Position numbers and translations under genes: made by a program. Below, piece after piece: positions 6,992 to 19,058 of a stretch of 33,721 nucleotides of DNA. Within the stretch, counting starts at the first letter, position 1; the number at the start of each line of letters is the position of its first letter. The stretch lies in NCBI GenBank assembly GCA_902767915.1, contig CACXJE010000014.1, positions 1 through 33,721 of the forward strand, given 5' to 3'. Source of the DNA: Oscillospiraceae bacterium (GTDB lineage Bacteria > Bacillota > Clostridia > Oscillospirales > Oscillospiraceae). A model generated the notes under the pieces. That model searched no databases, was not told where the DNA came from, and saw only the letters and a list, made by a program, of their open reading frames with translations.

Positions 6992-8709
6992 GCCCCCTGC
7001 TGGGCGTTGGCTTCTTCCTCCAACACCCGATAGGCCACCTTGCCCACGAGGGTCTTGGGCAGATCCTCCCGGAACTCGATCTCATAGGGCATGGCGTATT
7101 TGGCAATGTGCTTCCGGCAATGGGCAAAGAGCTCCTGACGGACCTCCTCGGTGGGCTCCACACCGGGCCGCAGCACCACATAGGCCTTGACCTTCTGCAT
7201 TTTGTACTTGTCCTTCACGCCCACCACGCAGGAAAGCAGGACCTTCTCGTGGCCGTCGATGATGTTCTCCAGCTGGCTGGGATAGACGTTGTAGCCGGAG
7301 GTGATGATCATGCGCTTGATGCGCTGGCGGAAGTAGACGAAGCCGTCGGCGTCCATGGTGCCCAAATCGCCGGTATGGCACCAGATCCGGCCGTCGGCAT
7401 GGCGGCGAAGGGTCTGGGCGGTCTCCTCGGGGTTGTCGATGTAGCACATCATGACGGAGGGACCGGAAATGCAGATCTCGCCCTCCAGGTTGGGATCCAT
7501 CTCCTCCTCGGTGCCGGGCTTGACGATCTTATAGTAGGTGTCCGGGAAGGGAATGCCGATGGAGCCGGAGCGGGCATAGTCCTTGGGGGTCAGGCAGGAG
7601 GCGGTGACGCACTCGGTGGTGCCGTAGCCCTCCCGGATCTGGATCTTGGCGTTGTGGGCCTTCAGGAAGTCGTCCACCTTCCGCTTCAGCTCCACGGACA
7701 GGGAGTCGCCGCCGGAGAACATGCCGTCCAGGAAGCTCAGATCGGCCCCCTCCAGCATGTCGGTCCGCAGCAGGGCCTCAAAGAGCGTGGGCACGCCGGG
7801 GATGAAATTCGGCTTCTTCTTCAGCAGCAGCTTGGCGTAGGTCTTCACGTTGAACTGGGGCACCAGGATGCAGCGGGCGCCGCCCACCAGGGCGGTATGG
7901 ATGCCAATGCCCAGGCCGAAGCCGTGGAACACGGGCATGACCGAGAGCATCTTCTTGTTGATGATGTTCTCGCAGCCGGAGGCCGCAATGGTCTGCAGGG
8001 CCGTGGCGTTGAAGTTGGCGGAGGACAGCAGAATGCCCTTGGTGGTGCCGGTGGTGCCGCCGGAATAGAGGATGGAGGCTCCCTCCAGGTAGTTCATATC
8101 GTCCTCGGGCAGCGCCTTGACCTTTTCACCGCCCCGGAGGAAGTCCCTCCACAGGATATAACTGCCGTCCTTGGGCAGCTTTGGGATCTTCCGGGCGGCC
8201 TTGGTCATGGGATAGAGCAGATTCAGCGGGGCCGGCAGCTCGTCCTTGATCTGGGCGATGATGCGGATCACCGGCTGCTTGAGCTGATCCTCGATCTCCA
8301 CCAGCTTGCCGTAGAACTGGTCCAGGGTCAGGATGGCCTTGGAATGGGAGAAGTTCAGATAGAAGGCGATCTCCGAGGGTGCGGACAGGGGGTGGATCAT
8401 ATTGGAAACCGCGCCGATGCGGTTGATGGCGTAGAAGGTGTCCAGCGCCTGGGGAGAGTTCGGCATGCAGATGGTGACCCGGTCGCCCTTCTGAATGCCC
8501 AGCGCCACCAAAGCCCTGGCGGTGCGGTCAATGCGGGCCATGAACTGGGTATAGGTGGTCTCCTTGTTCATAAACTCGTAGGCCACCAGCTTCGGATGCT
8601 CCTTGGCGGTGGTCCGGACAATCTGATAGATGGTCTTTTTGGGATAGTTCAGGTGGGCCGGCATGTTCCCATAGAATTTCAGCCAAGGCGCCTGCGCGGA
8701 AATGCCCAT
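6988..8709 (-). CDS. Acyl-CoA / fatty-acid AMP ligase (ANL superfamily)
   Basis: The 573-residue enzyme shows all the main motifs of adenylate-forming ligases: P-loop YSGGTTGTTKG (about 213-223), YGTTE (near 360), HTGDLG (near 442), IKRMIITSGYNVYP at the hinge and PKTLVGKVAYR near the C-terminus with the catalytic lysine. Such enzymes join a carboxylic acid to CoA or a carrier via an acyl-AMP. The length and the FHGFGLGIG segment fit a medium- or long-chain acyl-CoA synthetase. I chose the ATG at 8709, between a strong promoter and the coding region; the frame upstream runs through the promoter itself. It heads an operon with two acyltransferase-like proteins and a lipid-type glycosyltransferase. 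Confidence 0.92.
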   Translation of the reverse strand: MGISAQAPWLKFYGNMPAHLNYPKKTIYQIVRTTAKEHPKLVAYEFMNKETTYTQFMARIDRTARALVALGIQKGDRVTICMPNSPQALDTFYAINRIGAVSNMIHPLSAPSEIAFYLNFSHSKAILTLDQFYGKLVEIEDQLKQPVIRIIAQIKDELPAPLNLLYPMTKAARKIPKLPKDGSYILWRDFLRGGEKVKALPEDDMNYLEGASILYSGGTTGTTKGILLSSANFNATALQTIAASGCENIINKKMLSVMPVFHGFGLGIGIHTALVGGARCILVPQFNVKTYAKLLLKKKPNFIPGVPTLFEALLRTDMLEGADLSFLDGMFSGGDSLSVELKRKVDDFLKAHNAKIQIREGYGTTECVTASCLTPKDYARSGSIGIPFPDTYYKIVKPGTEEEMDPNLEGEICISGPSVMMCYIDNPEETAQTLRRHADGRIWCHTGDLGTMDADGFVYFRQRIKRMIITSGYNVYPSQLENIIDGHEKVLLSCVVGVKDKYKMQKVKAYVVLRPGVEPTEEVRQELFAHCRKHIAKYAMPYEIEFREDLPKTLVGKVAYRVLEEEANAQQGA

Positions 8710-8761
8710 AATACATTCATCTCTCTTTTCACAAAATTTGTGCGAGGGGATATTCTTATAT

Positions 8762-8790
8762 ATTATAGTGAATAACCCATGGAATTGCAA
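8762..8790 (-). promoter_or_regulatory. Sigma-A promoter of the acyl ligase operon
   Basis: Reading leftwards, -35 TTGCAA (8790-8785), a 17-bp spacer and a perfect -10 TATAAT (8767-8762). The start point would be near 8755, giving a leader of about 46 bases before the ATG at 8709. Confidence 0.88.
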
Positions 8791-8863
8791 GTAATTTTAT
8801 GCAGCATACAAGCTTGCCGGAAAAGCAGCGGGGACGACTGTGTGCCCTGCGGAGTCCGGGTTT

Positions 8864-10015
8864 TTACCGTACCAGCAGCCTTGCCAGAGGGGGACGCTTG
8901 ACCTTCATGGCCCCCTTGGGACAGAACTCCTGGCAGCAGAAGCAGCGGATGCACTTCTTCCGGTCGATCACCGGGCGCCGATTCTTCATGGTGATGGCCT
9001 TGGCCGGGCAGACCTGGAAGCACTTTTTGCAGCCCACGCATTCGTCCTTGACGACGCCGGGCCGGGCGGCGATGCTCCGGTTCAGAAAGCCGCTGAAGGC
9101 CAGGCCGGCCTTGCCCTTGAACAGGTTCTGGAACTGCAGGCCGTTCCGCTCCCGGATCGTCTCAAAATCCGGGATCACGTACCGCTCCCAGGGCCCCTCG
9201 ATGGTCAGGTCTTCGAGGGCTTCCGGGGTCAGCCTCCGGTCCATGGCGGCCCGGAGGGTGGGCACGTCCCGGGGATCCAGGCCGATCAGCCTCGCGCAGA
9301 GCAGGTCGAGCTTATGGGGATTCTCCCCCGCCAGGATGCAGCCCACAGCCCTGGGCTTGCCCGCCGTGGGGCCGTTGCCCTCCATGGCCACCACCGCGTC
9401 CACGATGTGGAGCCGGGGCTTCCAGTATTCGTCCAGATCCACCAGCATGTTGGCAAAGTCCTTGGGATCCGGGTAGCGGAAGTGATATTCCGGCTTCATG
9501 GTGCCCGGGATGGTGCCGAACAGATTCTTGGCCGCGGCGGAGAGGCCCATCATGCCGTGGGATTTCAGCTTGCAGAAGTTGATGATCCCGTCGCAGCGGT
9601 GGAGCCAGTCGGTGACCGTGGCGGTCTTGGCCGCCAGAGCCCCGGGCAGGGTGATTTCCTTGGTGGAATAGTCCCCGTTCAGCTCCGCGCCGGTGGACTG
9701 CATGCCGGTGGCGTGATAGATTCGGTTGACATAAACTGCCGTATACAGGCCGCCGGGGCTGTCGCCGATGACAGGCTCGGCGCCCCGCTCCTTGATCATA
9801 TCCACCAGGGCCTTCAACAGCTCCGGGTGGGTGGTGGCGGCGGTTTCCGGCTTCATCATGGCCACCAGGTTGGCCTTGATGCCGATCCGCATACCGGGCC
9901 GGATCCAGTCCAGGCCGCCGACGGCGGCAACCGCCTGCTCCATGGCCTGCCGGCAGAGGGCGGGCGTGTAATCCGCGCAGGGAACCAGGACGACGTCGGG
10001 GGTGGATGTACCCAT
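8864..10015 (-). CDS. DUF362 protein with C-terminal 2x[4Fe-4S] ferredoxin domain
   Basis: The 383-residue protein has a DUF362 domain (GIKANLVAMM near 48, HPELLKALVDMIKERGA, CKLKSHGMMGLSAAAKNLFG near 170) followed by two ferredoxin clusters, CVGCKKCFQVCP (about 323-334) and CIRCFCCQEFCP (about 350-361). The eight cysteines should bind two [4Fe-4S] clusters; the DUF362 part is common in anaerobes and probably couples electron transfer to an unidentified reaction. The ATG at 10015 is preceded by GAGGTG; a longer frame to 10087 has 24 extra residues encoded by a palindromic repeat and is rejected. A divergent promoter pair separates it from the ECF sigma gene. Confidence 0.9.
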   Translation of the reverse strand: MGTSTPDVVLVPCADYTPALCRQAMEQAVAAVGGLDWIRPGMRIGIKANLVAMMKPETAATTHPELLKALVDMIKERGAEPVIGDSPGGLYTAVYVNRIYHATGMQSTGAELNGDYSTKEITLPGALAAKTATVTDWLHRCDGIINFCKLKSHGMMGLSAAAKNLFGTIPGTMKPEYHFRYPDPKDFANMLVDLDEYWKPRLHIVDAVVAMEGNGPTAGKPRAVGCILAGENPHKLDLLCARLIGLDPRDVPTLRAAMDRRLTPEALEDLTIEGPWERYVIPDFETIRERNGLQFQNLFKGKAGLAFSGFLNRSIAARPGVVKDECVGCKKCFQVCPAKAITMKNRRPVIDRKKCIRCFCCQEFCPKGAMKVKRPPLARLLVR

Positions 10016-10056
10016 AGTAACACCTCGTCTTGTGAATTGTATTCGTTGAACGTGCA

Positions 10057-10167
10057 GCAAGCCGGCAGAAAGGGCCGATGTGGGCATACCCGCAGGGCAC
10101 GCAGTCGGCCCCTACGACCTTGCTCTGCAAGCCGGCAGGAAGGGCCGATGTGGGCATCGGCCCCTAC
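10057..10167. repeat. Two tandem GTAG/CTAC palindromic units in the DUF362 leader
   Basis: The two units, 10057-10115 and 10127-10167, both begin GCAAGCCGGCAG and end CGGCCCCTAC. The first has the same alternative centre as the element at 4259-4303; the second has the plain GGCCGATG-TGGG-CATCGGCC hairpin. They lie between the promoter at 10178-10206 and the DUF362 start, so the transcript should carry them in its 5' leader. Confidence 0.85.
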
Positions 10168-10177
10168 TTTCAATTTG

Positions 10178-10206
10178 ATTGTATCATGCCGTCAGGGATC
10201 GCACAA
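10178..10206 (-). promoter_or_regulatory. Probable promoter of the DUF362 gene
   Basis: Leftward -35 TTGTGC (10206-10201), 17-bp spacer, -10 TACAAT (10183-10178). The predicted leader is about 155 bases and contains the two palindromes. The -35 box lies nine bases from that of the divergent ECF promoter. Confidence 0.65.
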
Positions 10207-10215
10207 GGGAAAAGA

Positions 10216-10244
10216 TTGCATTCCCCGGAAAAAAATGTTATGCT
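10216..10244 (+). promoter_or_regulatory. Probable promoter of the ECF sigma operon
   Basis: -35 TTGCAT (10216-10221), 17-bp spacer, -10 TATGCT (10239-10244). This looks like a housekeeping sigma-A promoter and not an ECF-type one. The start codon at 10311 has AAGGAGG at 10297-10303. Confidence 0.7.
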
Positions 10245-10310
10245 GAGGGTGCAAACTCTTTTCCCCGTTTCCGTCTATCAAAGTGAAGGGCCCTGCAAGG
10301 AGGCGAAGCC

Positions 10311-10865
10311 ATGAACGACGAAGCAATCATTTCTCTATACTGGAAGCGGGATTCCGACGCCATTGCCCAAACAGAGGCGGCCTACGGACCCGCCTGCCGC
10401 GCCCTGGCCGGACGGATCCTCCGCAGCCGGGAGGACGCGGAGGAGTGCGTCAACGACAGCTATTACCGGCTCTGGGACAGCATTCCCCCGGAAAAGCCCC
10501 AGTCTCTGTCCGCCTACCTGTCCCGGATCGTCCGGAATCTGTGTCTGGACCGACTGCGGGAGCTGGGGGCCATGAAGCGGGGCGGGGCCGACGTCACCGT
10601 CGCCCTGGATGAGCTGCAGAACGTCTGCGGCAGCAGCGACGTGGAGAGCAGTCTCAGCGCCAGAGAGCTGGGGCAGGCTGTGGACCGGTTTTTACGGACC
10701 CAGCCCCAGCGGAGCCGGAACGTCTTTTTACGCCGGTACTTCTACTTTGAGACCCGGGCGGAGATCGCCCACCGGTACGGGATCTCCAGCGCCCAGGTGT
10801 CTGTGATCCTGTCCCGGGTCCGGAAGAAGCTCCGGGCATATTTGATGAAGGAGGGTTTGCTGTGA
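10311..10865 (+). CDS. ECF-type RNA polymerase sigma factor
   Basis: The 184-residue protein has sigma region 2 (RILRSREDAEECVNDSYYRLW, key part DAEECVNDSYYRLW, about residues 43-60, then LSAYLSRIVRNLCLDRLR) and region 4 (RRYFYFETRAEIAHRYGISSAQV, with the helix-turn-helix at about 148-172). It lacks regions 1 and 3, as ECF sigma factors do, and would redirect RNA polymerase to a stress or surface regulon. The ATG has AAGGAGG seven bases upstream. Its TGA overlaps the GTG start of the next gene, indicating a sigma/anti-sigma pair with coupled translation. Confidence 0.95.
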   Translation: MNDEAIISLYWKRDSDAIAQTEAAYGPACRALAGRILRSREDAEECVNDSYYRLWDSIPPEKPQSLSAYLSRIVRNLCLDRLRELGAMKRGGADVTVALDELQNVCGSSDVESSLSARELGQAVDRFLRTQPQRSRNVFLRRYFYFETRAEIAHRYGISSAQVSVILSRVRKKLRAYLMKEGLL

Positions 10866-13800
10866 AATCCGAAGATTTATTGACCGGCCTTTCCGAGGTC
10901 GGAGAAGATTTGCTGGCCGAAACCGAAAGCGGGATCCGGGTCAGCACCAGGCGGCCTTGGGTGGGAGGCGCTATCGCGGCAGGCCTCGCCCTGCTGATCG
11001 GTCTGGGAGGGCTCACCTTCTGGCAGGTGCGGAAGCACCGCCGGGAGGCCGCCGCCGAGGCCGCCACCGTAATCATGCCCGGGCCGGAGGCCGAGGCGCT
11101 GGAGCAATTCTACGTGGACCGCAACTGGAGGGGGGAGTCCGCCTGGACCTTTGACAATCTGGAACGGTCCCTGCGGGTCAACCGCTGGACCCTGGAGACC
11201 GGCGCGGACCGGCTGCCGGTCTACGAGGTGCCCACTACCCACCCGGACATGGAGGGCTGGACCTGGGAGGGCGGAATGGAGCAATCGCTCCGCGGGATCC
11301 TGAACGAAGCAGCCGCCCGGCTGGGCCTTCCCGCACCCGAAGACGTCCGCATTCAGGAGGAAGGCGGCGAGATTGCCTGGGTGGAAGCCGATACGGAGAT
11401 GGGCGTTCTGACCGTATACCTGAACGGGACGGTGCGGATCCTCTTAAACGAGGAGCATTGGCTCACCTCCGGCGCAAAGATCGATTATGCGGAGGAGCCT
11501 CCGGCTGAGGAACGGGCCGCCGATTACCGGGATACCGTCATGGAAGCCTGCGGCGAACAGGTCGAGGCGCTGCTGGGTCTGCCCGCCTGCCATCCGGCGG
11601 TCTGCGACCGATACAGCAGCCTGTCCAGCTCCTACACGGCCTATATTCTCTATCCCGTCCGGGAGGATCCGGCGGAGCAGCTGAAATCCCGGTACTTTGA
11701 ACAGGTCCGGCTGCTGACCGTAGGCGGCAACAGCGTCATGGGGCTGGAATGGGACCGGCTGCCGGAGGCCGGCGGGACCTGCACGGTGCCGGAGGACTGG
11801 CGCTGCATGGGAAACTACCCCATCATCTCCGCCGAGGAAGCCAAGCAGGCCGTACTGCAGGGAGCGTACTATTTTGAGCCCAGATTTTCTCCGCTGGTGA
11901 CCGAGGAGAATCTGGCCTGGGGCGAGCTGGTCTATCTGCCGGATGCAAAGGACGTCGGTATCCTGCTCCCCTTCTACCGGTTCTGGGTCCCCTGCCGGGA
12001 GGGCGAGGTTACGTCCCTGATGGACTGTGCGGCCGTCTACGTCCCCGCTGTGGACCCGGATTATCTGATCGATTATCCGGTGGAAGCGCCCGTCGATACC
12101 GGGGAGGACATCCTTTCTTTGCGGGATTGCTTCTTTGGAAACGGCACACCTCTGTCTGAGGATCGTATCTTCCGGGACATCGACAGCGAGCTTGACCTGA
12201 GCCCTTGGTCCGACAGGGATCCGGAGCGTGCGCAGTATCTGAACGGCTACCCGGAGGAGTGGCAGCAGGCCGTTCCTGAGATCCAACTGCCGGTATTTCG
12301 GAACAAGCTGCAGTCGGAAGCAGCGAACGGGCTCCGGGCCCTGACCCAGGAGGAGATGGAACGGATTGCGAGAGGCCAGGCGGAACGCCTTGGCACAGAA
12401 ATCCTTTCCACAGAGAGCACCGAAGGAGAAACGGCGGACGGTTCTCACCTGACCGTGGAAACCGGACTGGGCCAGCTGCAGATTTTCCGCAACGGAGACT
12501 ATGCCTGGAGCTTCAACAGTCCCATCGCGATTCCCGAGACCGCGAAAGCAGCCTTCCCCACGGACCCTGTAACAGATGAGAATCACGGGGATTACATGCT
12601 GGCCTGGATCAACGCTTTGGCGGATCCAGACGATGAGCCGCCGCATGTGTTGCCGGGCTGCAGCGTGTATTATGACGAGGCGGGCAACGCCGAAAAGCGC
12701 TTCTACCTTTGGGTCAACGAGTCCTATCCCCACGAAGGGATCCTGGGGTATAGCTTCTCCCGAGTGACCATGGAGCTGGACGAAAGCGGGAGACTTCTGG
12801 CGCTCCGGTCAGCGCGACAGGACGAGGAGGGCCGGAAGCTGGGCAATGACGACAGCCGCCATGACCTTTTGCCGGACTACGACAACGCCCGGCTCTACCC
12901 CTGGATTCCGAAGGACATGGCAGACGCCAGCTTCCGCAGCGGCTTTTACATCACAACGATCAGTCCCTCTTACTTCCCGGGCGGAGAAGTGTCCGGCCAG
13001 GCTCTGCTGGAACACGCTGCCCATTGTGAAATCGTCTATCGGCTGGATGGCGCAACCCTCTTCATGCCCTTCTACCGGTATTGGGTGGAGTTGGACAGCG
13101 GGGATCTGGCCGAGGGTCTGACCCGTTACGGAGTCTTCTACGTCCCGGCGATTCCCATCGACAATCTGACAGACTACCCCCTTGCGCTGATGCCGGGTAT
13201 GCGCTCCTCCGGGACTCCGGAACCCGATGGTCCCGACGGCCAGGATCCGGCGGCGCTGCCCGTGCTTTCCCTGGCGAACTGCTTTGGCAACAACGGGGAG
13301 GAGGGCAAGCTGTTCCGGGATCCGAACAACGAGATTGCTCTGAGCCCCATTTCTGATTTCACCATGGACCTGCCCCGGGAGCTGCCGGTCTATCAGAACA
13401 TGGCCTATGTGGACGAATCCGGGATCCCGGTTTATCTGGCCCGGGAGGAAATGCAGCTTCGGGCCGACGCTTTGGTGCAGCGCTGGAAGCTCCAAGTGCA
13501 GCGGGAGGAATGGATCGACGGCGCCCTCCGGCCGGAGGACCCGGCGGGAACCGTGCCCAACCCCAGTGCGCTGACCGTGGAGACTGACAAGGCAACCGTC
13601 ACGGTTTACGGAAACGGAGAATGCCTTGTGACCTTCCGGGAGCCCCTGGATAAGGACACCGAGCTGGCAGCCGAGTGGGTCTATGATCCCGCAGCTCCCC
13701 TCACGCCCGAAAGCGCTGCGGCCTACGCACAGGCCTGGGCGGAATACTGCGAGATGGGCTGCTCCGGACTCCAGGTCCAGTGCGAGCCGGTCTACGGCTA

Positions 13801-14863
13801 CGCGGATATGGAGGCCCGGACCTATACCTGCGTCTACTATCTGACGGAGCCGGCCCGTGACGATGAGGCCGCCCGTTTGGAACAGCGGCTGCTGGAATAT
13901 ACCTTCCACGAACAGCTTTACATGGACGAGAACGGCAATCTGACGGGCTATCGGACCCATCTGGTTCCGCCCAGCGCCGTATCCTCCTGTTACGCCGCCG
14001 AGCCGGTGGGCACCTATCCGATCCTCTCCAAGGCGGAGGCGGATCAGGCCTTGAAGAACGGTTTCTTCTTTACCAACGCTTCGATGCCCGTGTTCCGGAA
14101 CGGCAAGCCCCTGGGTGAGGCCCTGCTGGCGCACACCGTGGCGGCGGAGCTGGTCTACCGCACCGGGAACGACCGGTACTTCCTGCCCTATTACCGCTAT
14201 TGGGTGGTGGGCGACGTCCGGGAGACCGCCGGGGGACTGACCCAATGCGGGGCCGTCTACGTGCCGGCGATTCCGGAGGAATATCTGACGGACTGGCCAG
14301 AATACCTGATGCCCGGCTGGTTCGGTGACGACGAACTGGCGGCGCTGCAGGCCCTGTTTGAGGACGAGAACAGCTGGTACGGCCGTATCCTGCGGTGCGG
14401 GGCCTTCCCCGCTCCGGATCTGGTGCCGCTGGGCAATCTGCTGTGCGCCGGGCTCCCCGGGGTGGACAATACCCTTTCCGACGAGGAACGGGCCGAGCTG
14501 GAGGCCGCGGCCACCGCGGAGCAGCTGGACACGGGCGTGGAGCCGGTGAAACTGCCGAAGCAGACCCTGAACGACCTGCTGCAAAGCACCCTGGGCCTGA
14601 CCCTGGACCAGATCCAATACAACGACCTGCGAGATTGGGTCTACCTGGAGGACCGGGACTGCTTCTATCTGTTCGGTGAAGATCCGGGCGGGATCATCAT
14701 CGAGGTGGAGAGCTACCTTGCGCGCTCAGACAACGAGCTGCAGCTCCGGTACTGGCGCCTGGAGGACGGCCGGGACACGCCTGTGATGTACGTGGCCAAC
14801 CTGCGGAAGACCGGGGACGGATACCTGGTTCTGAGCAACGAGCCCGCAGAGTGGAACAATTGA
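10862..14863 (+). CDS. Giant membrane-anchored probable anti-sigma factor with three ~370-residue repeats
   Basis: A 1333-residue protein with a short cytoplasmic N-terminus, one membrane segment at about residues 33-54 (GGAIAAGLALLIGLGGLTFW) and a very long outer part. The outer part has three related units: a FYR(F/Y)WV signature followed by (V/F)YVPA and a (I/T)D(Y/W)P ending occurs near 369-405, 735-773 and 1108-1147, a period of about 370 residues. A final ~150 residues are unique. The GTG start overlaps the sigma stop and has AAGGAGGG in front. The position and topology suggest an anti-sigma factor sensing something outside the membrane, but the N-terminus shows no classic zinc anti-sigma motif, so it could instead be an effector co-transcribed with the sigma factor. 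Confidence 0.8.
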   Translation: MKSEDLLTGLSEVGEDLLAETESGIRVSTRRPWVGGAIAAGLALLIGLGGLTFWQVRKHRREAAAEAATVIMPGPEAEALEQFYVDRNWRGESAWTFDNLERSLRVNRWTLETGADRLPVYEVPTTHPDMEGWTWEGGMEQSLRGILNEAAARLGLPAPEDVRIQEEGGEIAWVEADTEMGVLTVYLNGTVRILLNEEHWLTSGAKIDYAEEPPAEERAADYRDTVMEACGEQVEALLGLPACHPAVCDRYSSLSSSYTAYILYPVREDPAEQLKSRYFEQVRLLTVGGNSVMGLEWDRLPEAGGTCTVPEDWRCMGNYPIISAEEAKQAVLQGAYYFEPRFSPLVTEENLAWGELVYLPDAKDVGILLPFYRFWVPCREGEVTSLMDCAAVYVPAVDPDYLIDYPVEAPVDTGEDILSLRDCFFGNGTPLSEDRIFRDIDSELDLSPWSDRDPERAQYLNGYPEEWQQAVPEIQLPVFRNKLQSEAANGLRALTQEEMERIARGQAERLGTEILSTESTEGETADGSHLTVETGLGQLQIFRNGDYAWSFNSPIAIPETAKAAFPTDPVTDENHGDYMLAWINALADPDDEPPHVLPGCSVYYDEAGNAEKRFYLWVNESYPHEGILGYSFSRVTMELDESGRLLALRSARQDEEGRKLGNDDSRHDLLPDYDNARLYPWIPKDMADASFRSGFYITTISPSYFPGGEVSGQALLEHAAHCEIVYRLDGATLFMPFYRYWVELDSGDLAEGLTRYGVFYVPAIPIDNLTDYPLALMPGMRSSGTPEPDGPDGQDPAALPVLSLANCFGNNGEEGKLFRDPNNEIALSPISDFTMDLPRELPVYQNMAYVDESGIPVYLAREEMQLRADALVQRWKLQVQREEWIDGALRPEDPAGTVPNPSALTVETDKATVTVYGNGECLVTFREPLDKDTELAAEWVYDPAAPLTPESAAAYAQAWAEYCEMGCSGLQVQCEPVYGYADMEARTYTCVYYLTEPARDDEAARLEQRLLEYTFHEQLYMDENGNLTGYRTHLVPPSAVSSCYAAEPVGTYPILSKAEADQALKNGFFFTNASMPVFRNGKPLGEALLAHTVAAELVYRTGNDRYFLPYYRYWVVGDVRETAGGLTQCGAVYVPAIPEEYLTDWPEYLMPGWFGDDELAALQALFEDENSWYGRILRCGAFPAPDLVPLGNLLCAGLPGVDNTLSDEERAELEAAATAEQLDTGVEPVKLPKQTLNDLLQSTLGLTLDQIQYNDLRDWVYLEDRDCFYLFGEDPGGIIIEVESYLARSDNELQLRYWRLEDGRDTPVMYVANLRKTGDGYLVLSNEPAEWNN

Positions 14864-14915
14864 GGATTCATTTGTGGGAAGGTTTTTCACAGATCGGGGT
14901 TTGGCGAGATGCTGC

Positions 14916-14990
14916 GTAGGGCGGCCAGACCCCTGGCCGCCGCGATGCCCGCCAGCGTGACGGCGGCGGCCTGGGGTCAGGCCGCCCTAC
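14916..14990. repeat. 75-bp GTAG/CTAC palindrome, GGCGGCC type
   Basis: It begins GTAGGGCGGCC and ends GGCCGCCCTAC; the outer arms pair and each half also forms its own hairpin. A relative lies at 23111-23185 with nearly identical arms but an inverted centre. The left flank (14893-14906) repeats the ATCGGGGTTTGGCG word found beside the elements at 95 and 2176. Confidence 0.88.
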
Positions 14991-15032
14991 GCAAGAGCCC
15001 CACAAATCCGAATATGGACCTGCTGATCGCGC

Positions 15033-15066
15033 AGGAAAGCCCCCGCCGGATGGCGGGGGCTTTCCT
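15033..15066. terminator. Bidirectional terminator between the ECF operon and rpoC
   Basis: A perfect 15-bp stem (15033-15047 with 15052-15066) closes a GGAT loop. It lies downstream of both convergent genes, 27 bases after the rpoC stop. The T-tracts are short (TTTC), so it is likely shared and depends on the very stable GC stem. Confidence 0.8.
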
Positions 15067-15093
15067 GTATCTGCGCGGGATCCGGAGACCGGA

Positions 15094-19041
<3,948 letters not shown>

Positions 19042-19058
19042 TGTATTTCTCCTCCTTC

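Noticed and set aside
7108-8775. Plus-strand frame of 555 residues opposite the AMP ligase
   Set aside because: Antisense to a ligase with all its motifs; composition is biased and no start site is visible.
10016-10087. N-terminal extension of the DUF362 protein (MPTSALSAG...)
   Set aside because: The extra residues are encoded by a palindromic repeat upstream of the GAGGTG site; similar MPTSA-type starts appear wherever these repeats occur.
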